Part shown: positions 36,051-43,686 of the stretch, piece after piece
Numbering within the stretch: position 1 is the stretch's first letter
Layout of the letters: every line of letters starts with the position of its first letter
NCBI GenBank assembly: GCA_005116945.1
Contig: SWDH01000029.1
Span: 68,163-116,858 of the forward strand
Direction of reading: 5' to 3'
Length of the DNA: 48,696 nucleotides
DNA from: Nitrospira sp.
Lineage (GTDB): Bacteria; Nitrospirota; Nitrospiria; Nitrospirales; Nitrospiraceae
Made by a program: the position numbers and the translations under genes
Notes under the pieces: generated by a model
Databases searched by the model: none
What the model saw: only the letters and a program-made list of their open reading frames with translations
What the model was told of the DNA's origin: nothing

Positions 36051-36491
36051 TTATAGAAGATTGAGGATCTTGGACATGTTCTGGTCGTATCGCTCTTCAG
36101 ATCGGCCGATATACCGACGCCATGTGCTCGGGTTCCAGATCTCCATACGATGATACAAGCCGACCAGGATGATTTCCTGGTCCTCATCCAACGGAATAAT
36201 TTTCCTGAGCCGGCTTGGAATCAGAATGCGTCCGGCTTTATCGAGTTCCGATGTCCCGGCTTCCGACACGACAAAGTGCATGAACAGTCGACTTTGATCT
36301 TCATCGAGCGTCGCCTTCGTCCGTTCGAGGACTTTTTCCCACTCTTTCATGGAATAGATGAGTGTCGACTCCTCGGGGCCCTTGAGGAACACCACGGCTT
36401 GTCCATCTGACTCGACTTGCTCACGGATCGGCGAGGGGACGATAAACCGACCCTTCTCATCTACTTTGCAGAGATATTCACCGGCAAACAT
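36051..36491 (-). CDS. mraZ: Transcriptional regulator MraZ
   Basis: About 146 residues with the two AbrB-like halves of MraZ: MFAGEYLCKVDEKGRFIVPSP, then the second motif SELDKAGRILIPSRLRKII. The D-x-K-G-R and D-x-x-G-R repeats are the DNA-contact loops. MraZ forms rings and in many bacteria regulates the division and cell-wall (dcw) cluster, where it sits directly before rsmH. Here the gene downstream is the RusA-like gene and no rsmH, ftsL or mur gene is present, so it is detached from dcw. ATG at 36491; the TTG just before it is less likely. The small HTH gene lies 16 nt upstream. Confidence 0.93.
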   Translation of the reverse strand: MFAGEYLCKVDEKGRFIVPSPIREQVESDGQAVVFLKGPEESTLIYSMKEWEKVLERTKATLDEDQSRLFMHFVVSEAGTSELDKAGRILIPSRLRKIIPLDEDQEIILVGLYHRMEIWNPSTWRRYIGRSEERYDQNMSKILNLL

Positions 36492-36507
36492 CAATGGAAC
36501 CAGTCCT

Positions 36508-36705
36508 TTACGAGGCTAACGTCGCTCTGGTGCGATTGCGAATCCATTGCTCCAGATCCGAGCGTACGAAGCGCCATTCTTTTCCAAGCTTGAAGGCGGG
36601 TATCTGTCGACTCTGTAAGTAACGATAGAGTGTGCGATGGGTAATCTTGAGGTATCGGCAGGTCTCCTCCGCTGTCATCAACTCGCTCTTGGGCTCGTTG
36701 GCCAT
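36508..36705 (-). CDS. Small helix-turn-helix (excisionase/MerR-type) DNA-binding protein
   Basis: 65 residues. Matches the HTH_17/excisionase family: MTAEETCRYLKITHRTLYRYL (turn between the two helices), SRQIPAFKLGKEWRFVRSDLEQWI, where the wing and the K-x-G-x-x-W-R-F motif are diagnostic. It would bind DNA as a winged-helix-like monomer or dimer. Despite the name these proteins are often chromosomal regulators. Placed directly before mraZ on the same strand, so the two regulators may be cotranscribed. No integrase is present. Confidence 0.85.
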   Translation of the reverse strand: MANEPKSELMTAEETCRYLKITHRTLYRYLQSRQIPAFKLGKEWRFVRSDLEQWIRNRTRATLAS

Positions 36706-36816
36706 TGCTAAACCTAATTCGATAGAGATTCATATGCCTCACGAAGCCTCATGCTACTATCGTCAGGGTAGGCAAACTCGAGCGATCTGTCAAGTGAAAA
36801 TACATGACAATCTATG

Positions 36817-37161
36817 TCATAGCCCGTCAGTGCCATCCGGCTCTATCGCGCCCGCGTCACCTGACTCCATGGCCTCCGAGAAATCGTCCCCGAGGTCCTC
36901 ACCCATCTCCTTGCCCATCTTTGTCATAAATCGAGCCATGCCCTGCGGATCGTTTTCATCGATTCCAGCTAGATTTTTGGGATCCAAAGAGGCTTCCAGG
37001 CGCGCCTCTTCAGATTTTGGCGAGGCAAATCGAGACAGGAGCCTTTCAACCCGTGCACTCGCGCAATGGGAGCAGGTTGCCGGCGCCTGATTGGCCAGGC
37101 TCAAGACGAGGACGGTACTTCGTTTGCGACAGTCGAGGCAGAGGTATTCATACACAGGCAT
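36817..37161 (-). CDS. FmdB-family zinc-ribbon protein
   Basis: 114 residues. The N-terminal zinc ribbon of the FmdB/CxxC_CxxC_SSSS family is clear: MPVYEYLCLDCRKRS, then CSHCASARVERLLS, with the four Cys ligands in two CxxC pairs. The C-terminal half is acidic and Met-rich (MARFMTKMGKEMGEDLGDDFSEAM), as in family members. These small proteins are regulatory or accessory factors of uncertain role. It begins 4 nt after the comF stop, so the two are cotranscribed. Confidence 0.88.
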   Translation of the reverse strand: MPVYEYLCLDCRKRSTVLVLSLANQAPATCSHCASARVERLLSRFASPKSEEARLEASLDPKNLAGIDENDPQGMARFMTKMGKEMGEDLGDDFSEAMESGDAGAIEPDGTDGL

Positions 37162-37164
37162 CGA

Positions 37165-38001
37165 TTATATTCCCAGGGTTGTGAGGGGTCGTCCAGTCTG
37201 TTCAGTCAACAAGCGATCCGGTACCAGGTCTGTCTCAACGGTTCTGGCTAACGTCAGGGCAAAGACCTGTCCGCTGCCGGCTTTTCGCAGGGTTTTTGCG
37301 CATTCATTCACGGTGGTCCCGGTGGTGTAGACATCATCCACGAGGAGAATACGCTTTCCTGCAAGATCCCGTGGCCTACGGACCGTAAATGCATTCCGTA
37401 GATTTCGTAGCCGTGCCTGTTGCGATAAGGCGGTTTGAGGATCGGTGACGGTGGTTCTGACGAGGTTGGTGGTTGAAACGGGGCGGGACAGGTGACGACC
37501 GAGCTGATCGGCTAACAGCAACGATTGGTTAAATTCACGCGTGCGTAGGCGAGCTGGGTGTAACGGTACGGGAATAATCACGTCGGCGTCGAGTCCCTGC
37601 GGTAGGGCGTTGAGCATAAGTTGCGCGAGTGGCCGCGCGAGGGTCAGTTTCCCACGGTATTTGAATGAACAGATGGCGTCCCGCAGGGGCGGGAGATAGG
37701 GGAAGAGGGTCCAGGCTCGTTCAAAGTCAGGGGGCTGTTCCTGGCAGTTCCGGCATTGATGGTTCGGTGTATAGGCCGTCGCTGCCGGTGAGACGAACGG
37801 CTGATCGCAGCGGGCACACACCGGCTGGTGGAGTGGGCGGATGGTGTGCCAGCATGCGGCGCAGAAGAAGGGCACTGGGTCGGTGCTGAGCGAGTGGCCA
37901 CACGAGAGGCATTCCACTGGCAGGACGAACCGAAGGAGCTGACGACATCGTCCCATCAGCCGATCTTGCGTGTCTTCACGTAACATGAGTCGGGGAAGCA
38001 C
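37165..38001 (-). CDS. comF: ComF-family phosphoribosyltransferase-like protein
   Basis: 278 residues from a GTG start (internal ATGs at 37986 and 37956 are alternatives). The N-terminus holds three Cys pairs of a double zinc ribbon (VECLSCGHS, FFCAACW, VCARCDQPF and a further CRNCQ). The type I phosphoribosyltransferase domain ends with the PRPP loop ILLVDDVYTTGTTVNECA and contains DVIIPVPLHPARLRTREFNQS. ComF proteins take part in DNA uptake or related DNA metabolism in the cytoplasm; the name is by family. Operon with the FmdB gene. Confidence 0.92.
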   Translation of the reverse strand: MLPRLMLREDTQDRLMGRCRQLLRFVLPVECLSCGHSLSTDPVPFFCAACWHTIRPLHQPVCARCDQPFVSPAATAYTPNHQCRNCQEQPPDFERAWTLFPYLPPLRDAICSFKYRGKLTLARPLAQLMLNALPQGLDADVIIPVPLHPARLRTREFNQSLLLADQLGRHLSRPVSTTNLVRTTVTDPQTALSQQARLRNLRNAFTVRRPRDLAGKRILLVDDVYTTGTTVNECAKTLRKAGSGQVFALTLARTVETDLVPDRLLTEQTGRPLTTLGI

Positions 38002-38257
38002 TCCGATGACCGTGTATATGACTTCTATGAGACTCTCCTGCGTCCTTCAAGGTTGTTGCCCTGCAAACGGTTATGATATACGAAGGCAGTAGGATATTGA
38101 AACTGTTCCGCCTGCGCGACAGCTGTGATGGGCGAGAATAGATTGTGTGTCATGTGTGATGGCATTCGATGAACCCGATTGGAACACTACGTCAGATAAC
38201 GCGCGCGTCCATTCATCCCTCCTGCGGATCCGGGTTTGGCGAGAGACGCCGATCGCC

Positions 38258-38956
38258 ATGGTGAGATTTGACCAGGTGTCGAAAGTGTACGAGCGGGGCG
38301 GTGACACCATCATTGGTCTCGATCGGGTCACGATCGAAGTGGGAAAAGGAGACTTCTGCGCTTTTATCGGTCCCAGCGGTTGTGGAAAGAGTACGTTACT
38401 GAACCTGGTTGGTGGGTTGGATGTGCCGACTTCGGGAGAGATTCTTCTCGGAGGGCGTTCGACCAGTGGATTCACGAGCGACGACTGGACGAAAGTTAGG
38501 CGGGAGACCGTTGGGATTATCTTCCAAGCCTTCCATCTCATTCCAGGGTTGACGGCAGCGGAGAATGTTGCGTTTCCGTTATTGTTGCGCGGGGAGCGGG
38601 GAGCATCGGTCCAAGCCCGTGTTGCAGAGGTCATTGACTTGGTTTCGATGACTGCGCGACGGCACCATCGCCCGAGCGAGCTCTCGGGTGGGGAACAGCA
38701 GCGAGTGGCGATCGCACGAGCGATCGTGCATCACCCCCAGATTATTCTCGCCGACGAGCCAACCGGCAATTTGGATTCCCAGCATGGGGCCGAAATTATC
38801 GTGCTGCTCCGGTCGCTTGTTCAGCGATTTGGCCAAACGATCCTGCTCGTGACCCATAGCACCGAAGCCGCTCGGGCTGCCGATTACGTCTGGGCTATGA
38901 AGGATGGGAGGCTAATGACGAGAACGCAGCATGAGCCGGTTACGGTCGTCGCGTGA
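38258..38956 (+). CDS. ABC transporter ATP-binding protein (LolD/MacB-type)
   Basis: 232 residues from the ATG at 38258 (MVRFDQVSKVYERGG); upstream in-frame sequence to 38147 is not ABC-like. Motifs: Walker A GPSGCGKST, Q-loop GIIFQAFHLIPG, signature [15 protein letters not shown], Walker [13 protein letters not shown]-loop ILLVTHSTEAA. It belongs to the same group as the 32.1-kb ATPase but is a separate gene. The most likely membrane partner is the large FtsX-type permease at 40323, separated from it by pyrD and an opposite-strand regulator. Its stop codon overlaps the pyrD start by one base (TGATG). Confidence 0.9.
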   Translation: MVRFDQVSKVYERGGDTIIGLDRVTIEVGKGDFCAFIGPSGCGKSTLLNLVGGLDVPTSGEILLGGRSTSGFTSDDWTKVRRETVGIIFQAFHLIPGLTAAENVAFPLLLRGERGASVQARVAEVIDLVSMTARRHHRPSELSGGEQQRVAIARAIVHHPQIILADEPTGNLDSQHGAEIIVLLRSLVQRFGQTILLVTHSTEAARAADYVWAMKDGRLMTRTQHEPVTVVA

Positions 38957-39882
38957 TGGATCTGTCGACCACCATTGCCGGCGTACGATTTCCCAGTTGT
39001 TTCATGAATGCCTCAGGGGCGCTCTGTGTCACGCGTGATGAACTGTTGGCCCTCGGTCGATCGCGCGCTGGGGCCATTGTCACGAAGTCGATGACGGTTG
39101 AGCCGCGAGATGGCAATCCCACGCCCCGGTACTATGCGTTTCCGGGCGGATCCATTAACTCGATGGGTTTGCCGAATCTCGGATACCAGGCGTATGCCGC
39201 GCTCATTCCCGAATTGAAGGGATTCGGAAAGCCGGTGGTCGCCAGTGTGGCGGGTCTGTGTGAAGATGATTTCCCGACGATTGCGGCCATCATCAATGCG
39301 GCGAAGCCCGACTTGATCGAGGTCAATCTTTCGTGTCCCAACATTCCTGGCAAGCCTCAGATCGGCTATGACGCTGAAGCGTCCGAGCGGCTGTTGAAGC
39401 GGGTTCGCAAGGTCATCACGGTTCCGATGGGGGTCAAATTGCCTCCGTATTTCGATCCCGCCCATCATGCAGCAATGGGCGAGGTCATCGGCCGTTGCGG
39501 GGTTGATTTCCTCAACCTGATTAACTCGGTCGGCAACGGGTTGGTCGTCGATCCTGAGCGCGAGGCGGTCGTCATCAAGCCCAAGGGCGGATTCGGGGGG
39601 CTGGGAGGTACGATCATCAAGTCAGTTGCGCTGGCCAACGTGCGGGCTTTTTGGAAGATCTTCGAAGGGCGAATCCCAATCATCGGGACCGGCGGTGTCG
39701 TCCACGGTGTGGATGCGTTCGAACACCTGCTCTGCGGCGCGTCGGCCGTGCAGATCGGGACGGTGTTGGTGGAGGAGGGCGTCAGTGTATTTGGCCGATT
39801 GGAAACAGAATTGTCGACTCAGTTCAGCAAGAAGGGCTATGCAAAGTTGGAGGACTGCCGGGGAAAATTACAAGAACTATAG
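38956..39882 (+). CDS. pyrD: Dihydroorotate dehydrogenase (class 1A-like)
   Basis: 308 residues; cytoplasmic FMN enzyme oxidising dihydroorotate to orotate in pyrimidine synthesis. Seen: NASGALCVTRDEL, GAIVTKSMTVEPRDGN, NSMGLPNLGY, the active-site loop EVNLSCPNIPGKPQIGYD in which Cys is the catalytic base (class 1, and the GKPQI-Y form points to class 1A, which uses fumarate), and the FMN-phosphate site PIIGTGGVVHGVDAFEHLLCGASAVQIGT. No pyrK electron-transfer subunit is adjacent, consistent with 1A. The ATG overlaps the ABC ATPase stop, an unusual partner. Confidence 0.95.
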   Translation: MDLSTTIAGVRFPSCFMNASGALCVTRDELLALGRSRAGAIVTKSMTVEPRDGNPTPRYYAFPGGSINSMGLPNLGYQAYAALIPELKGFGKPVVASVAGLCEDDFPTIAAIINAAKPDLIEVNLSCPNIPGKPQIGYDAEASERLLKRVRKVITVPMGVKLPPYFDPAHHAAMGEVIGRCGVDFLNLINSVGNGLVVDPEREAVVIKPKGGFGGLGGTIIKSVALANVRAFWKIFEGRIPIIGTGGVVHGVDAFEHLLCGASAVQIGTVLVEEGVSVFGRLETELSTQFSKKGYAKLEDCRGKLQEL

Positions 39883-39884
39883 GA

Positions 39885-40157
39885 TTACTTGGCACCGAAC
39901 GTCTTGGCAAGGAGGCCCAGTTGCAGAGATCGTCGGAGTAGTTGCGCCACGTTTCTCACGTTCAACCGACGCATTAAGTTGAATCGGTGCACTTCGACTG
40001 TGCGCACGCTGATCTCCAGCACATCCGCAATTTCACGGTTCGTGTGTCCGATCGACACCAGACGAAGGATTTCACGTTGCCGAGGTGTGAGGAGTTCGGC
40101 GGTTACCTTCTCATGTTGTGGCTGGATTTTTCGGCTCGAAGCAGTGTGTGCGCCCAT
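39885..40157 (-). CDS. Stand-alone LuxR/GerE-type HTH protein
   Basis: 90 residues. Almost the whole protein is a GerE-type helix-turn-helix: LTPRQREILRLVSIGHTNREI, then ADVLEISVRTVEVHRFNLM and RRLNVRNVAQLL. There is a short basic N-terminus and no receiver or ligand domain. Single-domain LuxR-type regulators act as dimers on promoters. Encoded on the opposite strand between pyrD (2 nt from its stop) and the large permease gene, whose promoter lies in the divergent 165-bp gap and may be its target. Confidence 0.88.
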   Translation of the reverse strand: MGAHTASSRKIQPQHEKVTAELLTPRQREILRLVSIGHTNREIADVLEISVRTVEVHRFNLMRRLNVRNVAQLLRRSLQLGLLAKTFGAK

Positions 40158-40322
40158 CGATCCCCTCTTTTCATCGACTCATGTGAGTCTACCAAAGGTC
40201 TGTTTGACTGTAAACAAAACGGCTGATTTGTGCTGGGTTCCGTGTCAGACTCGAACCATTCGAGTCGTCCTCTCTCCCTTGTCCTGTAGGGTTCACTCCA
40301 TTCATCCCGCCCCCAGGATTCT

Positions 40323-42929
40323 ATGATTATACCACTCGCTTTGATTCGCGCTCATGCGATCCAGCGGCCATTCCGCACGCTGCTCAGCATCGCCGGGGTG
40401 GCATTGGGTGTCCTGGCCTCCGTGGCCATCGGGACTGCGAACGTTCAAGTGCTGCGATCCTTTGAGCAAGCGGTCACGACGGTAGCCGGTTCTGCCACAT
40501 TGGAAGTGGCAGGCCATGATCTCGGGGTGGATGAGTCGGCCATCACGGCTATCCGTGCGGTCGAGGGGGTCGTGAGCGCCGCACCGGTTATTGAAGAGTC
40601 GGTGGTCATCGCCCAGGGGGAAGCGCGTGGCCAGGTGCTTCAGATATTGGGGCTGGATTTACTCTCAGAGGTTGGTGCGCGTGGCTTTCAGATTCCGAAG
40701 GCTGAGGACCTTGATATGCTGGAGATGCTCCTCGCTCCGGACGCCCTCTATCTTGGCCGCCAAGTGGCGGCTGACTGGCACGTGGGAGTCGGTCATGTCC
40801 TCGAGGTGATGGTGGGAGGCCGTGTTGTACGGCTGAGGATTGCAGGGCTCATCCAAAACGAGGAGGCACGCTCGTCTCTCTGGGATCGGCTTGCCGTCAT
40901 GGATATAGCCGCGGCACAGCTGTTATTCCAATCGATCGGGCGGTTGGATCGGATTGATTTGGTGACGATGCCTGGTCGATCGCTCGACGGCATCACCGCC
41001 TCCCTCCGTGCCGTGCTCCCCCCACATCTTCTTGTGCAACGACCGTCGCAACGGACCAAGCAGGTCGAAAATATGGTGTGGGCATTTCAGCTCAACCTGT
41101 CGGTGATGAGCTGGGTCGGGCTGCTCGTCGGGATGTTCTTGATTTACAACACGATTGCCTTTGTTGTGGCGCAACGCAGGAGAGAGATCGGGATTTATCG
41201 CGCGCTGGGTATGGCAGAACGGCACGTCGTAGGGTTGTTTCTCGTAGAAGCCGGACTGCTCGGTCTTGTCGGTGGACTCGTGGGAGGTATTGGCGGGGTC
41301 TGGCTATCCAAGGGATTGGTGTCGCTCGTCAGCCGCACGATCTCAGACCTCTATGCGCCGGTCGTATCTAGCGGGATGATCTTATCGATGGACATCGTGA
41401 CGCTTACGGCTGTGGCCAAAGGCGTGCTGCTTGGGACCGTGGTTTCGATGGTGGGAGCCATGGGGCCCAGCGTAGAGGCCGGGAGGACGGTGACGGTTCG
41501 TGCGTTGGCGCCAGGAGACTATGAATCGACGAGTCAGCTAAGGGTTGGCCTGTGGGGCTGGATCAGCCTCATACTGTTCGCCCTTGCCGGCCTCTGCTCG
41601 CTGATGGGCCCTGTTGGAGATTTGCCGCTCTTTGGCTATGTCGCGACGATGTGTCTCTTGGGAGCGCTTTCATGTCTCGCGCCGATGTGTATTAAGGCGT
41701 TGGGCTGGAGGTCTCTTCAGCGAGACAGCCAGACGACGGTGGTTGGAGGAAGTCTCCGGTTGATTGCCGCAGACCAAGCTGCGCGTCATCCGGGCCGTAA
41801 TGCGGTAACGGTGTCGGCATTGATGGTGGGGTTGTCGATCATGATCGGTGTAGTTGTCATGGTTCGGAGCTTCCGAGACACGGTCGAGTTCTGGGTGGAT
41901 GAGACTGTCATGGCCGATCTCATTGTGGCTCCACAGTCCTGGCTTCATGGAAAACAGGCGGGGCAGGCTTCGCGTGCCCTGCCAGGGACATGGGATTCAA
42001 CGCTATCGGCGATCGACGGTATTGCAGCAGTCGACACCTATCGCGAGGCGTATGTGGGCGTCGAGGGTCAATCGGTTGCGCTGGTGTCACGAGATCTTCG
42101 GCTCCATGCGCAACGTAGCCGGTATTTGATGGTTCATGGAGACTCAAGTGCGGCCTTGAGGCGAGCTGCCGAAACTGGAGGCGCTCTCCTGTCGGAAGTG
42201 TTGGCGACCCGGCTACAGCTTCGGGAAGGGGATACGGTCATGATTACCACGCCGGCGGGACCCGCCGCCGTGCCGGTTACGGGGATTTTTTACGATTACG
42301 CGACCGACGGTGGGAAGATGGTGATGGACCGCTCATGGTATCGACAACAATGGCACGATGACCGGGTGACCGTGTATTCCGTCTACCTGGCTTCCGGGGC
42401 CGATGCTGAGCACGTACGGCAGTCGATTGTGACACATGTGGCTGGGTTGGATGGAATGACGCTCCCACCGTTGGTCATCCGTAACCACGAATTGCGGCGG
42501 GAAATTCTTGAGATTTTCGACCGCTCCTTCATCTTGACCTATGTCCTTGAAGCCATCGCCGTGCTGGTGGCTGTCCTTGGCATCGTCAACACCTTGGTGA
42601 CGGCCGTCCTTGAGCGGCGACGTGAGTTTGCCGCGTTGCGGGCGATTGGGGCCAGTACGAGACAAGTGGAACGACTCGTGTTGTGGGAAGCGGCCTACCT
42701 CGGGCTGATTGGGGCAGCGTTAGGCGTCGCGGGAGGTTTGTTGCTTGCCCTCCTGCTCATCCGCGTCATCAATAAACAATCCTTCGGTTGGACGCTCCAG
42801 ATGACGGTTCCAGGTGGAGTGATTCTGCAAGCCGTAGGGCTCGCGCTCGCGGCTGCTCTAGTGGCGGGCTACTGGCCCGCGCGTTGGGCAGCAAGACAAC
42901 CGGTGGTCGAGGGGCTGAGAGAAGAATAG
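40323..42929 (+). CDS. Large FtsX-type ABC transporter permease (two FtsX units)
   Basis: 868 residues. Starts with a membrane helix after RPFRTLLSIAGVALGVLASV and an extracytoplasmic domain, then an FtsX unit (LVGMFLIYNTIAFVVAQRRRE, IGIYRALGM), further helices mid-chain (VGLWGWISLILFALAGLCSL), a second extracytoplasmic domain, and a C-terminal FtsX unit (VAVLGIVNTLVTAVLERRREF, AALRAIGAS, LIGAALGVAGGLLLALLL). This ten-helix architecture is used by transporters for lipids, lipoproteins or peptides. Probable ATPase partner is at 38258. A type I palindromic element begins one base after its stop. Confidence 0.9.
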   Translation: MIIPLALIRAHAIQRPFRTLLSIAGVALGVLASVAIGTANVQVLRSFEQAVTTVAGSATLEVAGHDLGVDESAITAIRAVEGVVSAAPVIEESVVIAQGEARGQVLQILGLDLLSEVGARGFQIPKAEDLDMLEMLLAPDALYLGRQVAADWHVGVGHVLEVMVGGRVVRLRIAGLIQNEEARSSLWDRLAVMDIAAAQLLFQSIGRLDRIDLVTMPGRSLDGITASLRAVLPPHLLVQRPSQRTKQVENMVWAFQLNLSVMSWVGLLVGMFLIYNTIAFVVAQRRREIGIYRALGMAERHVVGLFLVEAGLLGLVGGLVGGIGGVWLSKGLVSLVSRTISDLYAPVVSSGMILSMDIVTLTAVAKGVLLGTVVSMVGAMGPSVEAGRTVTVRALAPGDYESTSQLRVGLWGWISLILFALAGLCSLMGPVGDLPLFGYVATMCLLGALSCLAPMCIKALGWRSLQRDSQTTVVGGSLRLIAADQAARHPGRNAVTVSALMVGLSIMIGVVVMVRSFRDTVEFWVDETVMADLIVAPQSWLHGKQAGQASRALPGTWDSTLSAIDGIAAVDTYREAYVGVEGQSVALVSRDLRLHAQRSRYLMVHGDSSAALRRAAETGGALLSEVLATRLQLREGDTVMITTPAGPAAVPVTGIFYDYATDGGKMVMDRSWYRQQWHDDRVTVYSVYLASGADAEHVRQSIVTHVAGLDGMTLPPLVIRNHELRREILEIFDRSFILTYVLEAIAVLVAVLGIVNTLVTAVLERRREFAALRAIGASTRQVERLVLWEAAYLGLIGAALGVAGGLLLALLLIRVINKQSFGWTLQMTVPGGVILQAVGLALAAALVAGYWPARWAARQPVVEGLREE

Positions 42930-43020
42930 GGCGGCATTCAGCATCCTCTTTACTCGCGGAACGCGCACGGTAAAGCAGTGCTCGTTCGACGCGCGCAGTT
43001 GAGGATTACTGAATGCCGTC
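42930..43020 (+). repeat. Type I structured element
   Basis: Arms GGGCGGCATTCAGCATCCTC (42930-42948) and GAGGATTACTGAATGCCGTC (43001-43020) pair with one small mismatch/bulge. The core between them is CTCGCGGAACGCGCACG ... GTGCTCGTTCGACGCGCGCA. The arms share nothing with arms of the copies at 17.2, 17.5, 18.0 or 28.3 kb. Immediately follows the permease stop codon, in the position of a transcription terminator or 3'-end structure. Confidence 0.8.
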
Positions 43021-43073
43021 CTTGCGGGGAAGAGTAGTGAGCAAGCTTGGAATGATCATTGGTGAAAATGTGT

Positions 43074-43661
43074 TTACGCTGCCACAGCCATACGATTGGC
43101 AAAGGCGAGCGGTCTGTCTTTGCGGTCGGATGGCGCCACGGTCAGCAACGGCTTTCTTGTGTATCCGATCTCCTGCGCCACCAACACTGTCGGGATTTGT
43201 TGGATGGCGATATTATACACGTTGACGGAGTCGTTAAAGAACTCGCGCCGATCGGCAATGGTATTTTCCAGCGCCGATATGCGCTGCTGAATGGCTAAGA
43301 ACTCTTGATTGGCTTTCAGATCCGGATACTGCTCGGCCACGGCAAAGAGGTTTCCTAAGGCGCTGACGATCTGATTTTCCGCCTGCGCCTTGTCGGCGGT
43401 CTTCATGTCTTCGCGATAGGCGTTGCGGGCTTTGGTCACCGATTCCAGCGTCTCACGCTCATGTGTCATGTAGCTATTGCAGACTTCAACAAGCTTGGGG
43501 AGCTCATCGTGCCGCTGTTTTAAGATGACGTCGATGTTGGACCAGGCCTTGTCGATATTATTGGCGAGTCGGACCAGCATGTTGTAGAGGCCGATCACAT
43601 AGGCGACGAGCACAATCAGCCCGCTCACAAGCAAGCTTCCGATTATTAACGAGGTATTCAT
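43074..43661 (-). CDS. lemA: LemA-family membrane protein
   Basis: 195 residues from the ATG at 43661, chosen because AGGAG lies 7 nt upstream (the ATG at 43667 is too close to it). One N-terminal membrane helix (LIIGSLLVSGLIVLVAYVIGLYN), then the LemA helical bundle: VRLANNIDKAWSNIDVILKQRHDELPKLV, YMTHERETLESVTKAR, LFAVAEQYPDLKANQEFL, RREFFNDSVNVYNIAI. The function of LemA is unknown; the soluble helices face the periplasm or cytoplasm depending on species. It follows the GIDE-like gene at 25 nt on the same strand, a recurrent LemA neighbour type. Confidence 0.93.
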   Translation of the reverse strand: MNTSLIIGSLLVSGLIVLVAYVIGLYNMLVRLANNIDKAWSNIDVILKQRHDELPKLVEVCNSYMTHERETLESVTKARNAYREDMKTADKAQAENQIVSALGNLFAVAEQYPDLKANQEFLAIQQRISALENTIADRREFFNDSVNVYNIAIQQIPTVLVAQEIGYTRKPLLTVAPSDRKDRPLAFANRMAVAA

Positions 43662-43686
43662 GGGCATGCTCCTGTGGGTATGACGG

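Noticed and set aside
36508..36705. Prophage or integrative element suggested by excisionase-type HTH plus RusA
   Set aside because: No integrase, attachment-site repeats, or structural phage genes lie nearby; the surrounding genes are chromosomal.
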